The position numbers and the translations under genes are program-made. 64,000 nucleotides of DNA, taken from assembly GCA_029975475.1 (NCBI GenBank), contig JARKPB010000008.1, forward strand, positions 620,001 to 684,000. The letters run 5' to 3'. Source of the stretch: Anaerolineaceae bacterium (GTDB taxonomy: Bacteria; Chloroflexota; Anaerolineae; Anaerolineales; Anaerolineaceae). The notes under the pieces were generated by a model that was given only the letters and a program-made list of their open reading frames with translations, was not told where the DNA came from and made no database searches. Within the stretch, counting starts at the first letter, position 1. Each line of letters opens with the position of its first letter. Below, one piece after another: positions 19,214 to 28,066 of the stretch.

Positions 19214-20239
19214 CTATAACCTCGCTCCGCACGAGACGCAAAACGCAACCTCCGCTCCTACCGGTTTCCCGCACTGAGGGCATTCTTTGGCTGCCGGAGG
19301 ATGAAATGGCAGATCCATCACAAACTGTAAATCATTATCCCCAATCTGAATCACATCGCCCGATTTGACGGGTGTTGGGCCGGTGAGCAGCGCGCCGTTT
19401 AGGGTTGTGCCGTTACTGGACTTTAAGTCTTCCAGCACCCATCCATAGGGCGTTTCCATCAGTAGGGCGTGGTGGCGGGATACCTTCCGATCGTTTAATC
19501 GAAAAACATTATCCTCAGCCCGGCCAATCGTAATCCGCCCTGAAATGGTAAGTGATTTCCCGGTATCGATCCCGGAAATGATCTTAATTTTTGCCCGGAT
19601 TACCCGGGTGCTGTCTGCCTCTTGAGCGGATTCTTCTGGATGAGACTCATCAGGCGGTTGTTTTGTGATGTTTTCTTCTTCTGTCACTGGCGTATTGGTC
19701 AGTTTGGATTGGTAAAAGTCTTTTAGATCCGGATGATCTGGGAATACCTTGAGAAACGCCTGAATCAAATCAACTGCGTTTTGATCCGCGCCGGTAGATT
19801 TTAAAGCGTCTGCCAGCAAGATCGCCAGGGAGATATTTTCTTGTGCCGGTTCAACACCGAGTAACCAGCCGAGCGCGTCTATCCCCTCCGCCAGGTTGCC
19901 AGCGCGGATGCTGGCTTTTCCTAAACCTATTTTCAAATCAAGGTTTTCCGGATCGCACGCCAAACCGGCCCGAAACAAATCAGCAGCCAGAATATATTGT
20001 TCTTTTTCAAAAGCCTGATTCCCGATCGAACTTGCCAGCAGGCTGCCAGCGGCCTGATAGCGAAAACTATCCGCCGGGTTTTCGGTCAGGTATATTGGCA
20101 GTTCTAATATCAGGTGAGGAATCACCACCTCGTCACCGTTGAGGATGGTTTCCAACGCTTCTTTTCGGAATGGGAATGGATAAGCATCTGCTCGCATCGA
20201 TTCGGGCAAATGGTCGCGTATATCTAGAAATAAAAACAT
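19214..20239 (-). CDS. FHA-domain protein with TPR-like region and zinc ribbon
   Basis: 341 residues from the ATG at 20239; a GTG six bases upstream lies on the AGGAGG site itself. Residues about 50-180 are helical repeats (TPR-like). The FHA domain (about 215-310) shows GRAEDNVFRLNDRKVSRHHA and SSNGTTLNG, the phosphothreonine-binding signature. The C-terminus is a zinc ribbon (CPQCGKP...CVSCGARL). Such proteins read Thr phosphorylation by Ser/Thr kinases. No kinase gene is in the window, so its partner is unknown. Confidence 0.9.
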   Translation of the reverse strand: MFLFLDIRDHLPESMRADAYPFPFRKEALETILNGDEVVIPHLILELPIYLTENPADSFRYQAAGSLLASSIGNQAFEKEQYILAADLFRAGLACDPENLDLKIGLGKASIRAGNLAEGIDALGWLLGVEPAQENISLAILLADALKSTGADQNAVDLIQAFLKVFPDHPDLKDFYQSKLTNTPVTEEENITKQPPDESHPEESAQEADSTRVIRAKIKIISGIDTGKSLTISGRITIGRAEDNVFRLNDRKVSRHHALLMETPYGWVLEDLKSSNGTTLNGALLTGPTPVKSGDVIQIGDNDLQFVMDLPFHPPAAKECPQCGKPVGAEVAFCVSCGARL

Positions 20240-20286
20240 TTCCACCTCCTCGATACCGTCTCTTTAGTATACCTGAATCCCGCTGC

Positions 20287-21222
20287 TTAGCCGGATAGAA
20301 ATAATAAGGCAACGCCTGCGATTGCCGCCAACGAACCGAGGATGGTCTTGAAGGATACCTTTTCTCCCATTAAAGCTGTTATCGGGATCACAAAAATCGG
20401 ACTGGTTGCAATCAGCGTCTGGGTCACGCCTGCCGGGGTGGATTGCAGCGATAATTGCTGTAGGAAGATGCCTAAAAAAGTGGCGAAAAAAACGACTGTG
20501 ATCACCATCGCGAAAGTTTTCTTGAAGTTTGGCGCGTTTTTCCAACTGCCAAGGGGCTGTCGTTTTGCTAAGATTAGAATAAAGGCGGTGACGATCCCGG
20601 CAAACAGGCGAAAAAAGGTTGACCACATGGGTTGAACCCGGGTGATGGTAAGGGCCGCATGCGAGGCAACCACGCCAATGGCTTCGCAGATCGCGGCGAT
20701 GAGCGCCATCAGAATGCCGCGCCAGGCAATAGGAGAAGGTGATCCGGCGACCGGGTCGGGCAAATTTTGTCTTTCAGACCGTGTCCGTTCGACCACTACA
20801 AAGGCGACGCTGGCAATAATAATGACAATTCCCAACCAGGATTTAAAACCGAGCATCTCGCCTAAAAAGATCCAGGAGATCAACCCCGCAAATGGTGGGG
20901 CGGTAATTTTTATCAGGGTCGCCATGCGCGGACCGATCAGACGCAGGGCGTCCAAGTAGGCGGTGTCTCCAAGCCCTATGCCGAATGCGCCGCTGATGAA
21001 TAGCAGAAGGAAAGCCAGCGGGGTGATATTCGCCTGCCACTGGCGGGTGATAAATAGAGTTATGACCACGAATGAAATGGCCAGAACTCCTTTGATCAAA
21101 TTTAATTCCAGCGGGTGGATAACTTTACCAATTCGTGAATAAAGAATCGAGGATCCAGCCCATAAAAAAGCGACCAGTAACGCGTAGAGCTCACCGGAAT
21201 AATTGCTAAAAAAGGATTCCAA
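20287..21222 (-). CDS. EamA/DMT-family transporter
   Basis: 311 residues with ten hydrophobic segments arranged as two EamA repeats, such as ALLVAFLWAGSSILYSRIG at the start and the second repeat from about residue 165. Family members export or import metabolites such as amino acids; specificity cannot be read from sequence. It follows the lycopene cyclase by nine bases and shares its operon. Alternative start codons within the first helix are unlikely. Confidence 0.88.
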   Translation of the reverse strand: MESFFSNYSGELYALLVAFLWAGSSILYSRIGKVIHPLELNLIKGVLAISFVVITLFITRQWQANITPLAFLLLFISGAFGIGLGDTAYLDALRLIGPRMATLIKITAPPFAGLISWIFLGEMLGFKSWLGIVIIIASVAFVVVERTRSERQNLPDPVAGSPSPIAWRGILMALIAAICEAIGVVASHAALTITRVQPMWSTFFRLFAGIVTAFILILAKRQPLGSWKNAPNFKKTFAMVITVVFFATFLGIFLQQLSLQSTPAGVTQTLIATSPIFVIPITALMGEKVSFKTILGSLAAIAGVALLFLSG

Positions 21223-21231
21223 TGAATTGCC

Positions 21232-22398
21232 TTAATTCTTATTGAAAAGTATGGTCTGTAGAAACGCCTGCAAGAACGGCCAGGGCCTTAAAGAGGTTAA
21301 TACCTTGAGGATTTCGATTATACCCGTTTCTTCGTCCAGAAACCTGAAAATTCTGGCGGGTGGATTGTTCCTGAACAGCTGGGTGAAAAGGGAAGCCATC
21401 TCATTTCCGCGGTATTTCATCACATGAAGCATGATGCGGTCAAACCATTGATAGGCAGTGGAGGATTTGGTTCGATACACCATCGGGTCATTGAAGTCAA
21501 TCAGTCCGCGAACGATCGCCTTGCTGTCCTGATGAATTCTTAAAAAAGCATAACCGGAGGATGGTTTTACCCGGCCGGACCGGGTGCCAATATAAATATG
21601 GCGCGGGCTGGCGTTTAAAACAGCAGGGCGGTCGGTCATCGGGATCCTGCCGTTCTCTATTCCCGTAAGATGGTAATCGCGAATATTTAATATGGTTTCA
21701 ATATAGGTTTTTAACGCGCGATCGTATTCCTCGGAGGATAAAATACTTTCTGAGAAAATAGTGTATTCAATTAACGCTTTCTTTTCGGCCAAAGGAAGAA
21801 CATAAAAGAAGCGCATGGAGCCGTTTTGCGGCGTCCTGAAATCAAACAGGGTTACGGTTCGGGGATTGAAGGCGATCTGGTTGGCTTCAATTTCCCAGCC
21901 CCGAAAATGCTGAATCAGATCATGATAGGAGCCCGGATCTTTTTTTTGATCGGCGGAAAATATGTAACGACTGTCAAAACAATAAGCCCCCCTGTATGCT
22001 GCATCTTCCGTGGCGACTTCGACAGAATCACCATGATCGCGAATCTGAGTTACCGAAGTCTGGCGAAAATGGAAGTTTGGTTTTTTAGATAGCTGGCTGC
22101 GGGCATATTCATAAAAATCAATCCCGCGAACCATCGCGTAGTTGTACTCACCCAGTTCGAATAGATTCGACCAGCCAACTCCATTTATTTGAAGATTTCT
22201 CCAGGTGCGGTGGATTAAAACCGGAGAAATCTGATCTTTCGAATCCCAGAAACACCAGGTGCGGTCGTTTACTTTTTTGTCGGAAGGATCAATGATTAAG
22301 ATGCTGCGGTCTTTAAGAGAAGATTGGCTTAATTCCAGCGCAAGACTTAATGCAGCTGCACCTCCACCCGCGAAGATAAAATCATAATCATTACTCAT
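21232..22398 (-). CDS. Lycopene cyclase, CrtY/CrtL-like
   Basis: 388 residues from the ATG at 22398, which overlaps the stop of the upstream gene (ATGAGTAATG). The N-terminal dinucleotide site DFIFAGGGAAALSLA, the WCFWD motif, FDSRY, FFYVLPL, EYTIFS and GRVKPSSGYAFLRI match flavoprotein lycopene cyclases, which form the ionone rings of carotenoids. The motif order is complete and the frame intact. No other carotenoid genes (crtB, crtI) are in the window, so the substrate depends on genes elsewhere. An alternative is a CrtY-like enzyme for another polyene. Confidence 0.88.
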   Translation of the reverse strand: MSNDYDFIFAGGGAAALSLALELSQSSLKDRSILIIDPSDKKVNDRTWCFWDSKDQISPVLIHRTWRNLQINGVGWSNLFELGEYNYAMVRGIDFYEYARSQLSKKPNFHFRQTSVTQIRDHGDSVEVATEDAAYRGAYCFDSRYIFSADQKKDPGSYHDLIQHFRGWEIEANQIAFNPRTVTLFDFRTPQNGSMRFFYVLPLAEKKALIEYTIFSESILSSEEYDRALKTYIETILNIRDYHLTGIENGRIPMTDRPAVLNASPRHIYIGTRSGRVKPSSGYAFLRIHQDSKAIVRGLIDFNDPMVYRTKSSTAYQWFDRIMLHVMKYRGNEMASLFTQLFRNNPPARIFRFLDEETGIIEILKVLTSLRPWPFLQAFLQTILFNKN

Positions 22399-22777
22399 GG
22401 GTGATCTTAGGCTTAATTTGAATGAACAAGCGCTGATTGGATGGATTGCTGCCAAACAGATCGAAGATTTTCTTTATAAGACCATATTTTTTATAAAATA
22501 GGCGGTTAATTTCCACGCTTGATTGATTGTCCTTCAGGATCATGGCGGTTCCCTCATACCAATCCCCCTTCAAATTACCGCGAGCGTCGCAGGGCGCAAA
22601 CCTTACGTCAGGAAAATTACTGATGCGTTTTACTTTGCCGCTGCCCTTTTGTGTGGTAACGAAGATATCGTCACCCGCGGTCACAAACCAGACCGGCGTC
22701 TGAACCGTCGTTCCATTTTTCTTTCTGGTTTCCAGGTTGATGTATGCATGCCTGTTCAATAGCACTTGTATATTCAT
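22391..22777 (-). CDS. PPOX-class F420-type oxidoreductase
   Basis: 128 residues of the split beta-barrel PNPOx-like family. Motifs include RKKNGTTVQTPVWFV, GDDIFVTTQKGSGKVKRI, VRFAPCDARGNLKGDWYEGTA and a C-terminal LFIQIKP. These match the PPOX-class proteins that use F420 (or FMN) found in Actinobacteria and Chloroflexota. It is the first gene of an operon with lycopene cyclase and an EamA transporter. Cofactor choice is not proven; heme or flavin-binding relatives exist. Confidence 0.85.
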   Translation of the reverse strand: MNIQVLLNRHAYINLETRKKNGTTVQTPVWFVTAGDDIFVTTQKGSGKVKRISNFPDVRFAPCDARGNLKGDWYEGTAMILKDNQSSVEINRLFYKKYGLIKKIFDLFGSNPSNQRLFIQIKPKITHE

Positions 22778-22796
22778 GATAAGCTCCTGAAATAAT

Positions 22797-22825
22797 TTTA
22801 TAATTGATTTCGTCTGGAGTGTCTT
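22797..22825 (-). promoter_or_regulatory. Promoter of the PPOX-crtY-eamA operon
   Basis: On the minus strand AAGACA (22820-22825), 17 bases, TATAAA (22797-22802). The ATG at 22777 follows with an AGGAGC ribosome site. Confidence 0.5.
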
Positions 22826-22851
22826 GGCTGAATAAGGTTTTTCGAGGCAAT

Positions 22852-23301
22852 ATGAAAAAAATCTGGCTGGTCAGGCTGCTGATTTTCGGGGTGGCGTTTT
22901 GGAACCTACAGTGCGCTGCGGTATTCTTGATTTTCCCGGAGCGGTACGCGCCGTCTTTTGAACTGAATGGCGAAGTAGGGTTGGTTGTCATCCGGGCTAT
23001 GGCGGTTCTCTTCGTGATGTGGAATATCCCCTATCTCTTCGCCTTGATACATCCTTACCGCTGGTTTGTTTCTTTGATCCAGGCGCTGGTTATGCAAAGC
23101 GTGGGTTTTATCGGCGAGACCTGGCTGTTCACCACCATCACTGCGGAAAGGGTAATTTTACGATCATCGATCCTGCGTTTTATGATATTTGATGGTTTGG
23201 GGATACTGCTGCTCGGGATCGCCGTTATCATTGCCCTAAGGTTTCGGAAAATTCGGGACGTCCCTCCAGAAAATTCACCACCAGATCGAGAAATTGATTG
23301 A
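22852..23301 (+). CDS. Four-helix membrane protein, function unknown
   Basis: About 149 residues from the ATG at 22852 (MKKIWLVRL), preceded by CGAGG. An in-frame upstream ATG at 22804 lacks a site. Four hydrophobic helices are visible (about 6-29, 45-67, 73-97, 112-135) with a Pro/Asp-rich C-terminus. I do not recognise a family. Its last 74 bases overlap the end of the convergent dihydrouridine synthase gene, which may mean the true stop context is shared or that the C-terminus is dispensable. Confidence 0.65.
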   Translation: MKKIWLVRLLIFGVAFWNLQCAAVFLIFPERYAPSFELNGEVGLVVIRAMAVLFVMWNIPYLFALIHPYRWFVSLIQALVMQSVGFIGETWLFTTITAERVILRSSILRFMIFDGLGILLLGIAVIIALRFRKIRDVPPENSPPDREID

Positions 23302-24247
23302 GATCCAGCGTTCGCAAAAGGATGGGAAAAATTTCATCCGCTTTTCGATAAGGCTTCAGGTATCCTTTCGCAAATTTGCGAAAATTGATTAATCCCAACG
23401 GGTAACCATTATGTTCCATCGACCGCGTGAGGTGAGAAAGGAATAAATTTTTAACTTCCGCCGGGGAGATCTCCTCGCGGTTGCGCAGCGAAAAAATCCA
23501 GGGATTGGTCACCGCCGCCCTTCCAATCATCACCGCATCTGCACCTGTGCGGTTAAATACATCCGAGATGTCAGCCGGCGAAACAATATTACCATTGGCA
23601 ATGACAGGAATACGAAGGCTTTCCTTTATTTCCCGAATTGCTTCGTAATCAACAGGACCTTTGTAGCCCTGCTGGCGGGTTCGGCCGTGGACAGCGATGA
23701 TGGATGCTCCCTGGTCTTCCACGATTCTCGCGATTTGCAAATAATTGCGGTCGTATTCATCCCAGCCAAGTCGGATCTTTACACTGATCGGGATTTTGGT
23801 GAGTTTAGCCAGTCTGGAGATCATCGCTGAGATTTTATCGGGTGATTTCAATAAGGCTGAGCCTGCTCCACGCGAGCAGACATGCCGCGATGGGCATCCC
23901 AGATTGAGGTCAATTCCATCCGGCTGGAGGGGTATTAAGCGGCTGGCCGCCAGTTCAACGGCGGCCGGATCATCCCCTAAAATCTGAAGGAAAATTGGCC
24001 TTTCCTCAGATAAAAATCTTGAACGGCGGGAAAAGGAAAGAGTGTTATGGAGGATGTCGTTTGTATCTAAAAATTCGCTGACGCTGAAGCCCGATCCGAT
24101 TGCCCTGCAAATTTGCCGGAACGGGGAATCGGTGTACCCATCCATCGGCGCGAGGATAAGTCTTGAATCTGCCTGAATTCCAGAAAAACTCCAGGGTTGA
24201 AGCACACCTTGCCCGGAATAGTTGGATGGGCTATTCGCAGGACTCAT
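23228..24247 (-). CDS. tRNA-dihydrouridine synthase (Dus)
   Basis: 339 residues from the ATG at 24247, which has GGAGG upstream and overlaps the preceding gene by 17 bases. It is a TIM-barrel flavoprotein that reduces uridines in tRNA. Motifs: LILAPMDGYTDSPFR at the start, the catalytic-Cys segment LNLGCPSRHV, SVKIRLGW, IIAVHGRTRQQGYKGPVDYE, IPVIANGNI and GADAVMIGRAA. All are intact. It is closest in style to the DusA/B/C bacterial group, but I do not assign a paralogue. Confidence 0.93.
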   Translation of the reverse strand: MSPANSPSNYSGQGVLQPWSFSGIQADSRLILAPMDGYTDSPFRQICRAIGSGFSVSEFLDTNDILHNTLSFSRRSRFLSEERPIFLQILGDDPAAVELAASRLIPLQPDGIDLNLGCPSRHVCSRGAGSALLKSPDKISAMISRLAKLTKIPISVKIRLGWDEYDRNYLQIARIVEDQGASIIAVHGRTRQQGYKGPVDYEAIREIKESLRIPVIANGNIVSPADISDVFNRTGADAVMIGRAAVTNPWIFSLRNREEISPAEVKNLFLSHLTRSMEHNGYPLGLINFRKFAKGYLKPYRKADEIFPILLRTLDLNQFLDLVVNFLEGRPEFSETLGQ

Positions 24248-24995
24248 CGATTTGAACTTCCTCCACGTCCTGATACCAGCGAACGCGTTCGCCGATAAAC
24301 GCGCGGGCTTTCCAGGCGTTCGTTTTTGGCACGCTTTCAAGGTAAGCACCGATCCTGCCAGTTTGGTTGAGAATCCGCGCTTGTTCGTCTGATGTGAGAG
24401 AAATCTGGCGGATAAAATCTGAAAGAACGGACAAGGATCTTTGGATCGTGTGATAAAACCCCCAGTCTTTCCGAACCAGTTCCCCGATGACTTCCTGATT
24501 GATCTCGCCGCGGTCGCTGGTTCCCAGTGGATAATTCAACAGCAGGGCAGCCAGGTCGATCAAATCTTTTTCGTTGTGCTGGATGATTTGCGCTTTTCCG
24601 AGAAATAACTCCGCAGGAAACAAAACAGGTTGATCTTCCGGGAGTCTTTCTGTGAGCGGAAATTGATGGCACATTGAAAATTGGTGAATAAACACGTCGA
24701 TCTGCCGTCCGTTCAGCGGATCGTTGAAGATCAGCCGGCGGTCGCCGTTCAATAAATTAAATTCTCGTTCCTGGCTGTACCCTCTGTCGAGGAAAAAATT
24801 GATTAACTTGGGCTGATCCGATTTGCGGGCGGCCAGATCGATATCTTTGCAGGTTCTTCGCAGCGACTCGGGAAGGTACTTCTGACAGATGATTTGAATC
24901 CCAAGCCCGCCCATTATTCGAAGCCGAAGACCAATCTGGTCGCCCTTTGAGACGATAGCTAAGGCTTCCCTGGTTATATCTTTTTCGATGGGCAT
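24231..24995 (-). CDS. Nucleotidyltransferase-fold protein
   Basis: 254 residues. The N-terminus has the pattern of the MNT/pol-beta superfamily: RIMGGLGIQ (GG motif), KDIDLAA (Asp-x-Asp) and RQIDVFI (third acidic site). The C-terminal part is helical. Relatives are annotated as AbiEii-like or as general nucleotidyltransferases. It is coupled to the permease before it (TAATG) and to Dus after it, so it is not in an obvious toxin-antitoxin pair. Role unknown. Confidence 0.7.
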   Translation of the reverse strand: MPIEKDITREALAIVSKGDQIGLRLRIMGGLGIQIICQKYLPESLRRTCKDIDLAARKSDQPKLINFFLDRGYSQEREFNLLNGDRRLIFNDPLNGRQIDVFIHQFSMCHQFPLTERLPEDQPVLFPAELFLGKAQIIQHNEKDLIDLAALLLNYPLGTSDRGEINQEVIGELVRKDWGFYHTIQRSLSVLSDFIRQISLTSDEQARILNQTGRIGAYLESVPKTNAWKARAFIGERVRWYQDVEEVQIDESCE

Positions 24996-26647
24996 TATTC
25001 CACCGGTATCTCTTTGTGTACTTTGTCCAGATCTATGCCTGACTTTTTTCGATAGGCTTTGAAACTAAAATAGATCACCGCGGCTAGGCTGTACAGCACC
25101 AGAATAAAAATGATCGAGCTAGTATTTTGAATCCCAATACCGTACAGTTGCAGCGGATCGACCAGCCACAGATAGAGCAAGAAGATCAAGAAGCTGCCGA
25201 AAATAATCCCGGCAATGGTAATTAGCGGAATGCCCAGTATTTTGAACTTGACGATCGGTGATGCGCGGTACAGGTCTGGCTTTCTAAAGGGAAGAATGGC
25301 AGCCGCAATCGTCGTGCCTAAAAATGTGACCGCGATCACAAGGGTTGAATCAAGCGTCAGCGAACGGAAATTGAACACATTCCAGGCAAACAGCGCGCTT
25401 ACCACGAGGGAAGGCAGCACCATCAGGAGCAGGGCGTATATCGGAGTTCGCGATTTGGGATGGACTTCAGCGACTTTTTCGGGCAGCAGGCGGTCGAAAG
25501 CCGCGGCGAAGATGATCCGGGTGGATGACAGAAAGACAGTCCCGGCCCAGCCAAACCACCACATTCCCATCGCAAAGATGATCGCGAACTGGATCAGGGG
25601 GCTGTTGCTCATCAATGCAGTCAGCAAAGCGGGATACGGCCAAACGGGGATGGGAGGAACCTCGCTGGTATATCCCCATGCATAATTCCACCAGGCCCCG
25701 TTGGCATTCATGTAAAAATCCCAGCCCATGGTTTTGTTGATCAAGAGGAAGAAGATCGCGGCAAGGATCGTTGTAACGATTAATGCCGCAGCCATCCCCA
25801 GGAAATTCCGCTTAAAATCGTTCGCTCCGCGAATTTCACCGTAAAGGGTCGTGCCCCAGTTAGGCCAGAGGTTGAAGAATACGATAAACGGAATTGTGAG
25901 GAAGATCGCTTTAATACTGCCGCCAAAAAGTGGGGCTGCCGCGCCTGCTTCCTGGCCGGCAGCGTTTGTGGCGGCGATGACGTCGGAGGGGGAACCATAC
26001 AACTTTGGAAGATTGGTCTGCAATCCTGCCGCGAACAAATCACGATTACCGAAGAGCAGCATCCCAAACACAACCAGCAATCCTGCCATGCCAATCCAGA
26101 AGCAAATTTTTTGAATGCGCGCGTACCATTTCATTCCAAGGGCAACAAACAGCGCGGCAATTAGGCACACCGCGACACTGGTGAGGAAAAGGCCGAGGGA
26201 AGACTGGCCGATCCAGAGCGCTGCATCTCTCGCTCCTGTAATTGCCAGTAGGGGCGAAAGAAAGATGTGCCTCAGCATATCGCCATACAGAGGTACCCAC
26301 AGCCAGAGGATAAACCACCAACCGGTGACTGCCAGGACAAAACCGATCCCGCCGCCTAAAATTCGTGATTGCCAGACATAATCCCCCCCGGATCTCGGCA
26401 TCACAGCAATCATGGCGGCGTATACAACGACCTCAAAAATGATGAATAAGCCGCTGATAATTAACGTTGGCAGTAATCCCCCTTCAAGGTAATACATCTG
26501 GCTGAAGGAGTAAAGCCCTAATGTGATGAGATTAATCGAGAAAGTGGCGTAAATGAAGGCATCAAAAACCGACCAGGACCGGACAAGGCCGGTCGCTTTT
26601 CGTAAAAATAGATTGACAGAAGAATCCCCGACCTTTTTCTTCGGCAT
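24995..26647 (-). CDS. APC-superfamily amino acid permease
   Basis: About 550 residues with twelve or more hydrophobic helices. The start is probably the ATG at 26647, eight bases from AAAGGA; another ATG two codons upstream is too close. Residues such as SINLITLGLYSFSQMY in helix 1 and AMIAVMPRSGGDYVWQSR between helices 2 and 3 match amino acid-polyamine-organocation transporters. Substrate unknown. Its TAA overlaps the next start. Confidence 0.9.
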   Translation of the reverse strand: MPKKKVGDSSVNLFLRKATGLVRSWSVFDAFIYATFSINLITLGLYSFSQMYYLEGGLLPTLIISGLFIIFEVVVYAAMIAVMPRSGGDYVWQSRILGGGIGFVLAVTGWWFILWLWVPLYGDMLRHIFLSPLLAITGARDAALWIGQSSLGLFLTSVAVCLIAALFVALGMKWYARIQKICFWIGMAGLLVVFGMLLFGNRDLFAAGLQTNLPKLYGSPSDVIAATNAAGQEAGAAAPLFGGSIKAIFLTIPFIVFFNLWPNWGTTLYGEIRGANDFKRNFLGMAAALIVTTILAAIFFLLINKTMGWDFYMNANGAWWNYAWGYTSEVPPIPVWPYPALLTALMSNSPLIQFAIIFAMGMWWFGWAGTVFLSSTRIIFAAAFDRLLPEKVAEVHPKSRTPIYALLLMVLPSLVVSALFAWNVFNFRSLTLDSTLVIAVTFLGTTIAAAILPFRKPDLYRASPIVKFKILGIPLITIAGIIFGSFLIFLLYLWLVDPLQLYGIGIQNTSSIIFILVLYSLAAVIYFSFKAYRKKSGIDLDKVHKEIPVE

Positions 26648-26661
26648 AATCATTTCCTTTC

Positions 26662-27606
26662 TTACCCGGAGGTCATGACATGATTTTTTACTTTATGGTG
26701 GTCAATTGTGATTAATGATCCCAGCAGACAGGCCTGTTCATACATTGAACCCGGATTAATGCAAACAGTTTTACCAATACGAGTGACGCCTTTGCTTTCA
26801 TGAATATGTCCAAACAGCCCTAACATTGGCTGGTATTTTTCAATCACCTTTCGGCAGGCGGTTGACCCTACAGGAATCAGGGCGTTGCCGGCATTTTTTG
26901 GCCTCAAATCATCGCTTAATTCTGGCGCTTCATCTAAACCAGAATTATATGGCGGGACGTGGAAGTTCACAATACAGGCTTGAGGGTGATGAATTTGACT
27001 GAACAAGCGCTCGTATCGTTCTTCCAGTTTCGATTCTTCTTCTTCCCTGGCCGTGCGCCAGGGGGTAGGGTTTGACCAGCCTGAACTGATCATATCTATT
27101 CCCTTAAATACTTCCACCGCCTGATTATCTGCGAGGCATAAATTCGCTGCTTCGGATCGGATCAGGTCATCCAGTTCGAGGGGATCATCATTCCCCAGGG
27201 TAATAAAGCAGCGAATGGCGCTTCCAGCCAGCTTGCTATCAGCATATCGAATCCACTCTTGCATTCTTTGAATCACCTGAAGCTTAAACAGCGCAGATAA
27301 TTTCCCCGGGTCTTGCTGCAGCTCATCAATTTCTTCTTTGCTTGTCCGGTAAGGATAGTATCCTCGACTGCGGATTTTTTCTTCCATCTCAAGAACGGAC
27401 TGCTCATCTTTTAACAAGAAATTTTGTTGAAGAAGAACAGCTTGATATTTGCCACTGCCAAGTGCGATCAATGGAACGATGGCTTTCCCGGAAATATCTC
27501 CTCCCAGGATGATCACGTCTGCGCCGTAAAACTTTCCTGAATTGATAAATTTTTTCCAGCAAATATCAGAACCGTGAATATCGGTAGAAAAGAATAATTT
27601 ATTCAA
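26662..27606 (-). CDS. Calcineurin-like metallophosphoesterase
   Basis: 314 residues starting at TTG 27606, which follows GAGGCG and gives LNKLFFSTDIHGS, the usual N-terminus. A TTG at 27669 would force the gene into the hairpin before it and is unlikely. Two-metal motifs are present: STDIHGS, ILGGDISG, TLGNDD, NFHVPPY and GLFGHIHES. The protein should hydrolyse phosphoesters; the substrate cannot be read. Near the C-terminus NPGS is typical of the YfcE/Mre11-like folds. Confidence 0.87.
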   Translation of the reverse strand: MNKLFFSTDIHGSDICWKKFINSGKFYGADVIILGGDISGKAIVPLIALGSGKYQAVLLQQNFLLKDEQSVLEMEEKIRSRGYYPYRTSKEEIDELQQDPGKLSALFKLQVIQRMQEWIRYADSKLAGSAIRCFITLGNDDPLELDDLIRSEAANLCLADNQAVEVFKGIDMISSGWSNPTPWRTAREEEESKLEERYERLFSQIHHPQACIVNFHVPPYNSGLDEAPELSDDLRPKNAGNALIPVGSTACRKVIEKYQPMLGLFGHIHESKGVTRIGKTVCINPGSMYEQACLLGSLITIDHHKVKNHVMTSG

Positions 27607-27666
27607 GACGCCTCGGTTAAATTTTGAATTAATGAACCTGATTTTAACCGAAGGGTAATGAAACGA

Positions 27667-27690
27667 CAACCGCAGCGATTGCTGCGGTTG
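27667..27690 (-). terminator. Hairpin after the ferredoxin gene
   Basis: A 10-bp perfect stem, CAACCGCAGC and GCTGCGGTTG, with a four-base loop, eight bases beyond the ferredoxin stop. The following minus-strand bases (TCGTTTCATT) are only weakly T-rich. Confidence 0.6.
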
Positions 27691-27698
27691 ATTCGTGA

Positions 27699-27890
27699 TT
27701 ATGCTTCGATGCTGATGGCCTGTTCAGGGCATTCATCCGCCGCCTGGCGGGTAACCTCCCAGAACTCTTCTGGAACGGGGTCTAGCAAGACGATCGCGTA
27801 AGGTTTATCGCCAAGTTGAAAAACTTTGGGCGCCAGCGTCTCGCAAATCCCGCAGCCCATGCAGATTTCATTGTCAACTTTCGTACGCAT
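27699..27890 (-). CDS. Single-cluster 4Fe-4S ferredoxin
   Basis: 63 residues of the small bacterial [4Fe-4S] ferredoxin type. CMGCGIC supplies three ligands and CPEQAI the fourth; between them lies an acidic stretch. The ATG is preceded by AGGAGGTAAC. It is divergent from the phosphonate-type transporter and shares the intergenic promoters. It is a likely electron donor for radical SAM enzymes, AORs or other reductases of the cell; no partner is shown by position. Confidence 0.92.
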   Translation of the reverse strand: MRTKVDNEICMGCGICETLAPKVFQLGDKPYAIVLLDPVPEEFWEVTRQAADECPEQAISIEA

Positions 27891-27972
27891 CGGATGTTAC
27901 CTCCTAATGAATGATTGTACTGTTCTGTGGTTGTTTTTTTCTTAATGCAGTGAGTTGTATTGACCATAACCA

Positions 27973-28001
27973 ATTATACGGTAATCCAGCGCTTGCACCA
28001 A
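27973..28001 (-). promoter_or_regulatory. Promoter of the ferredoxin gene
   Basis: Minus strand TTGGTG (27996-28001), 17 bases, TATAAT (27973-27978). The -35 box overlaps that of the divergent phnD promoter, so the two cannot easily be used at the same time. Confidence 0.6.
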
Positions 28002-28021
28002 ATCATGAATGGGTATATGAT
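27993..28021 (+). promoter_or_regulatory. Promoter of the phnDCE operon
   Basis: TTGCAC (27993-27998), 17 bases, TATGAT (28016-28021). The predicted start lies near 28028, about 40 bases before the phnD ATG. Confidence 0.6.
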
Positions 28022-28043
28022 TTTCCTGCACTGTGTGGTGCAA
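27993..28043. repeat. 8-bp inverted repeat flanking the phnD promoter
   Basis: TTGCACCA (27993-28000) is mirrored by TGGTGCAA (28036-28043). A smaller palindrome TGCAC-N6-GTGCA (28027-28042) sits at the predicted start. The arms are 43 bases apart, close to four helical turns. Likely operator sites for an unknown regulator. Confidence 0.5.
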
Positions 28044-28066
28044 AAATCAGAAGAGGAGTGAGTCAG

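Noticed and set aside
24231-24995. Nucleotidyltransferase as an AbiEii toxin
   Set aside because: No antitoxin-like partner lies beside it; it is coupled to a permease and a tRNA-modifying gene.
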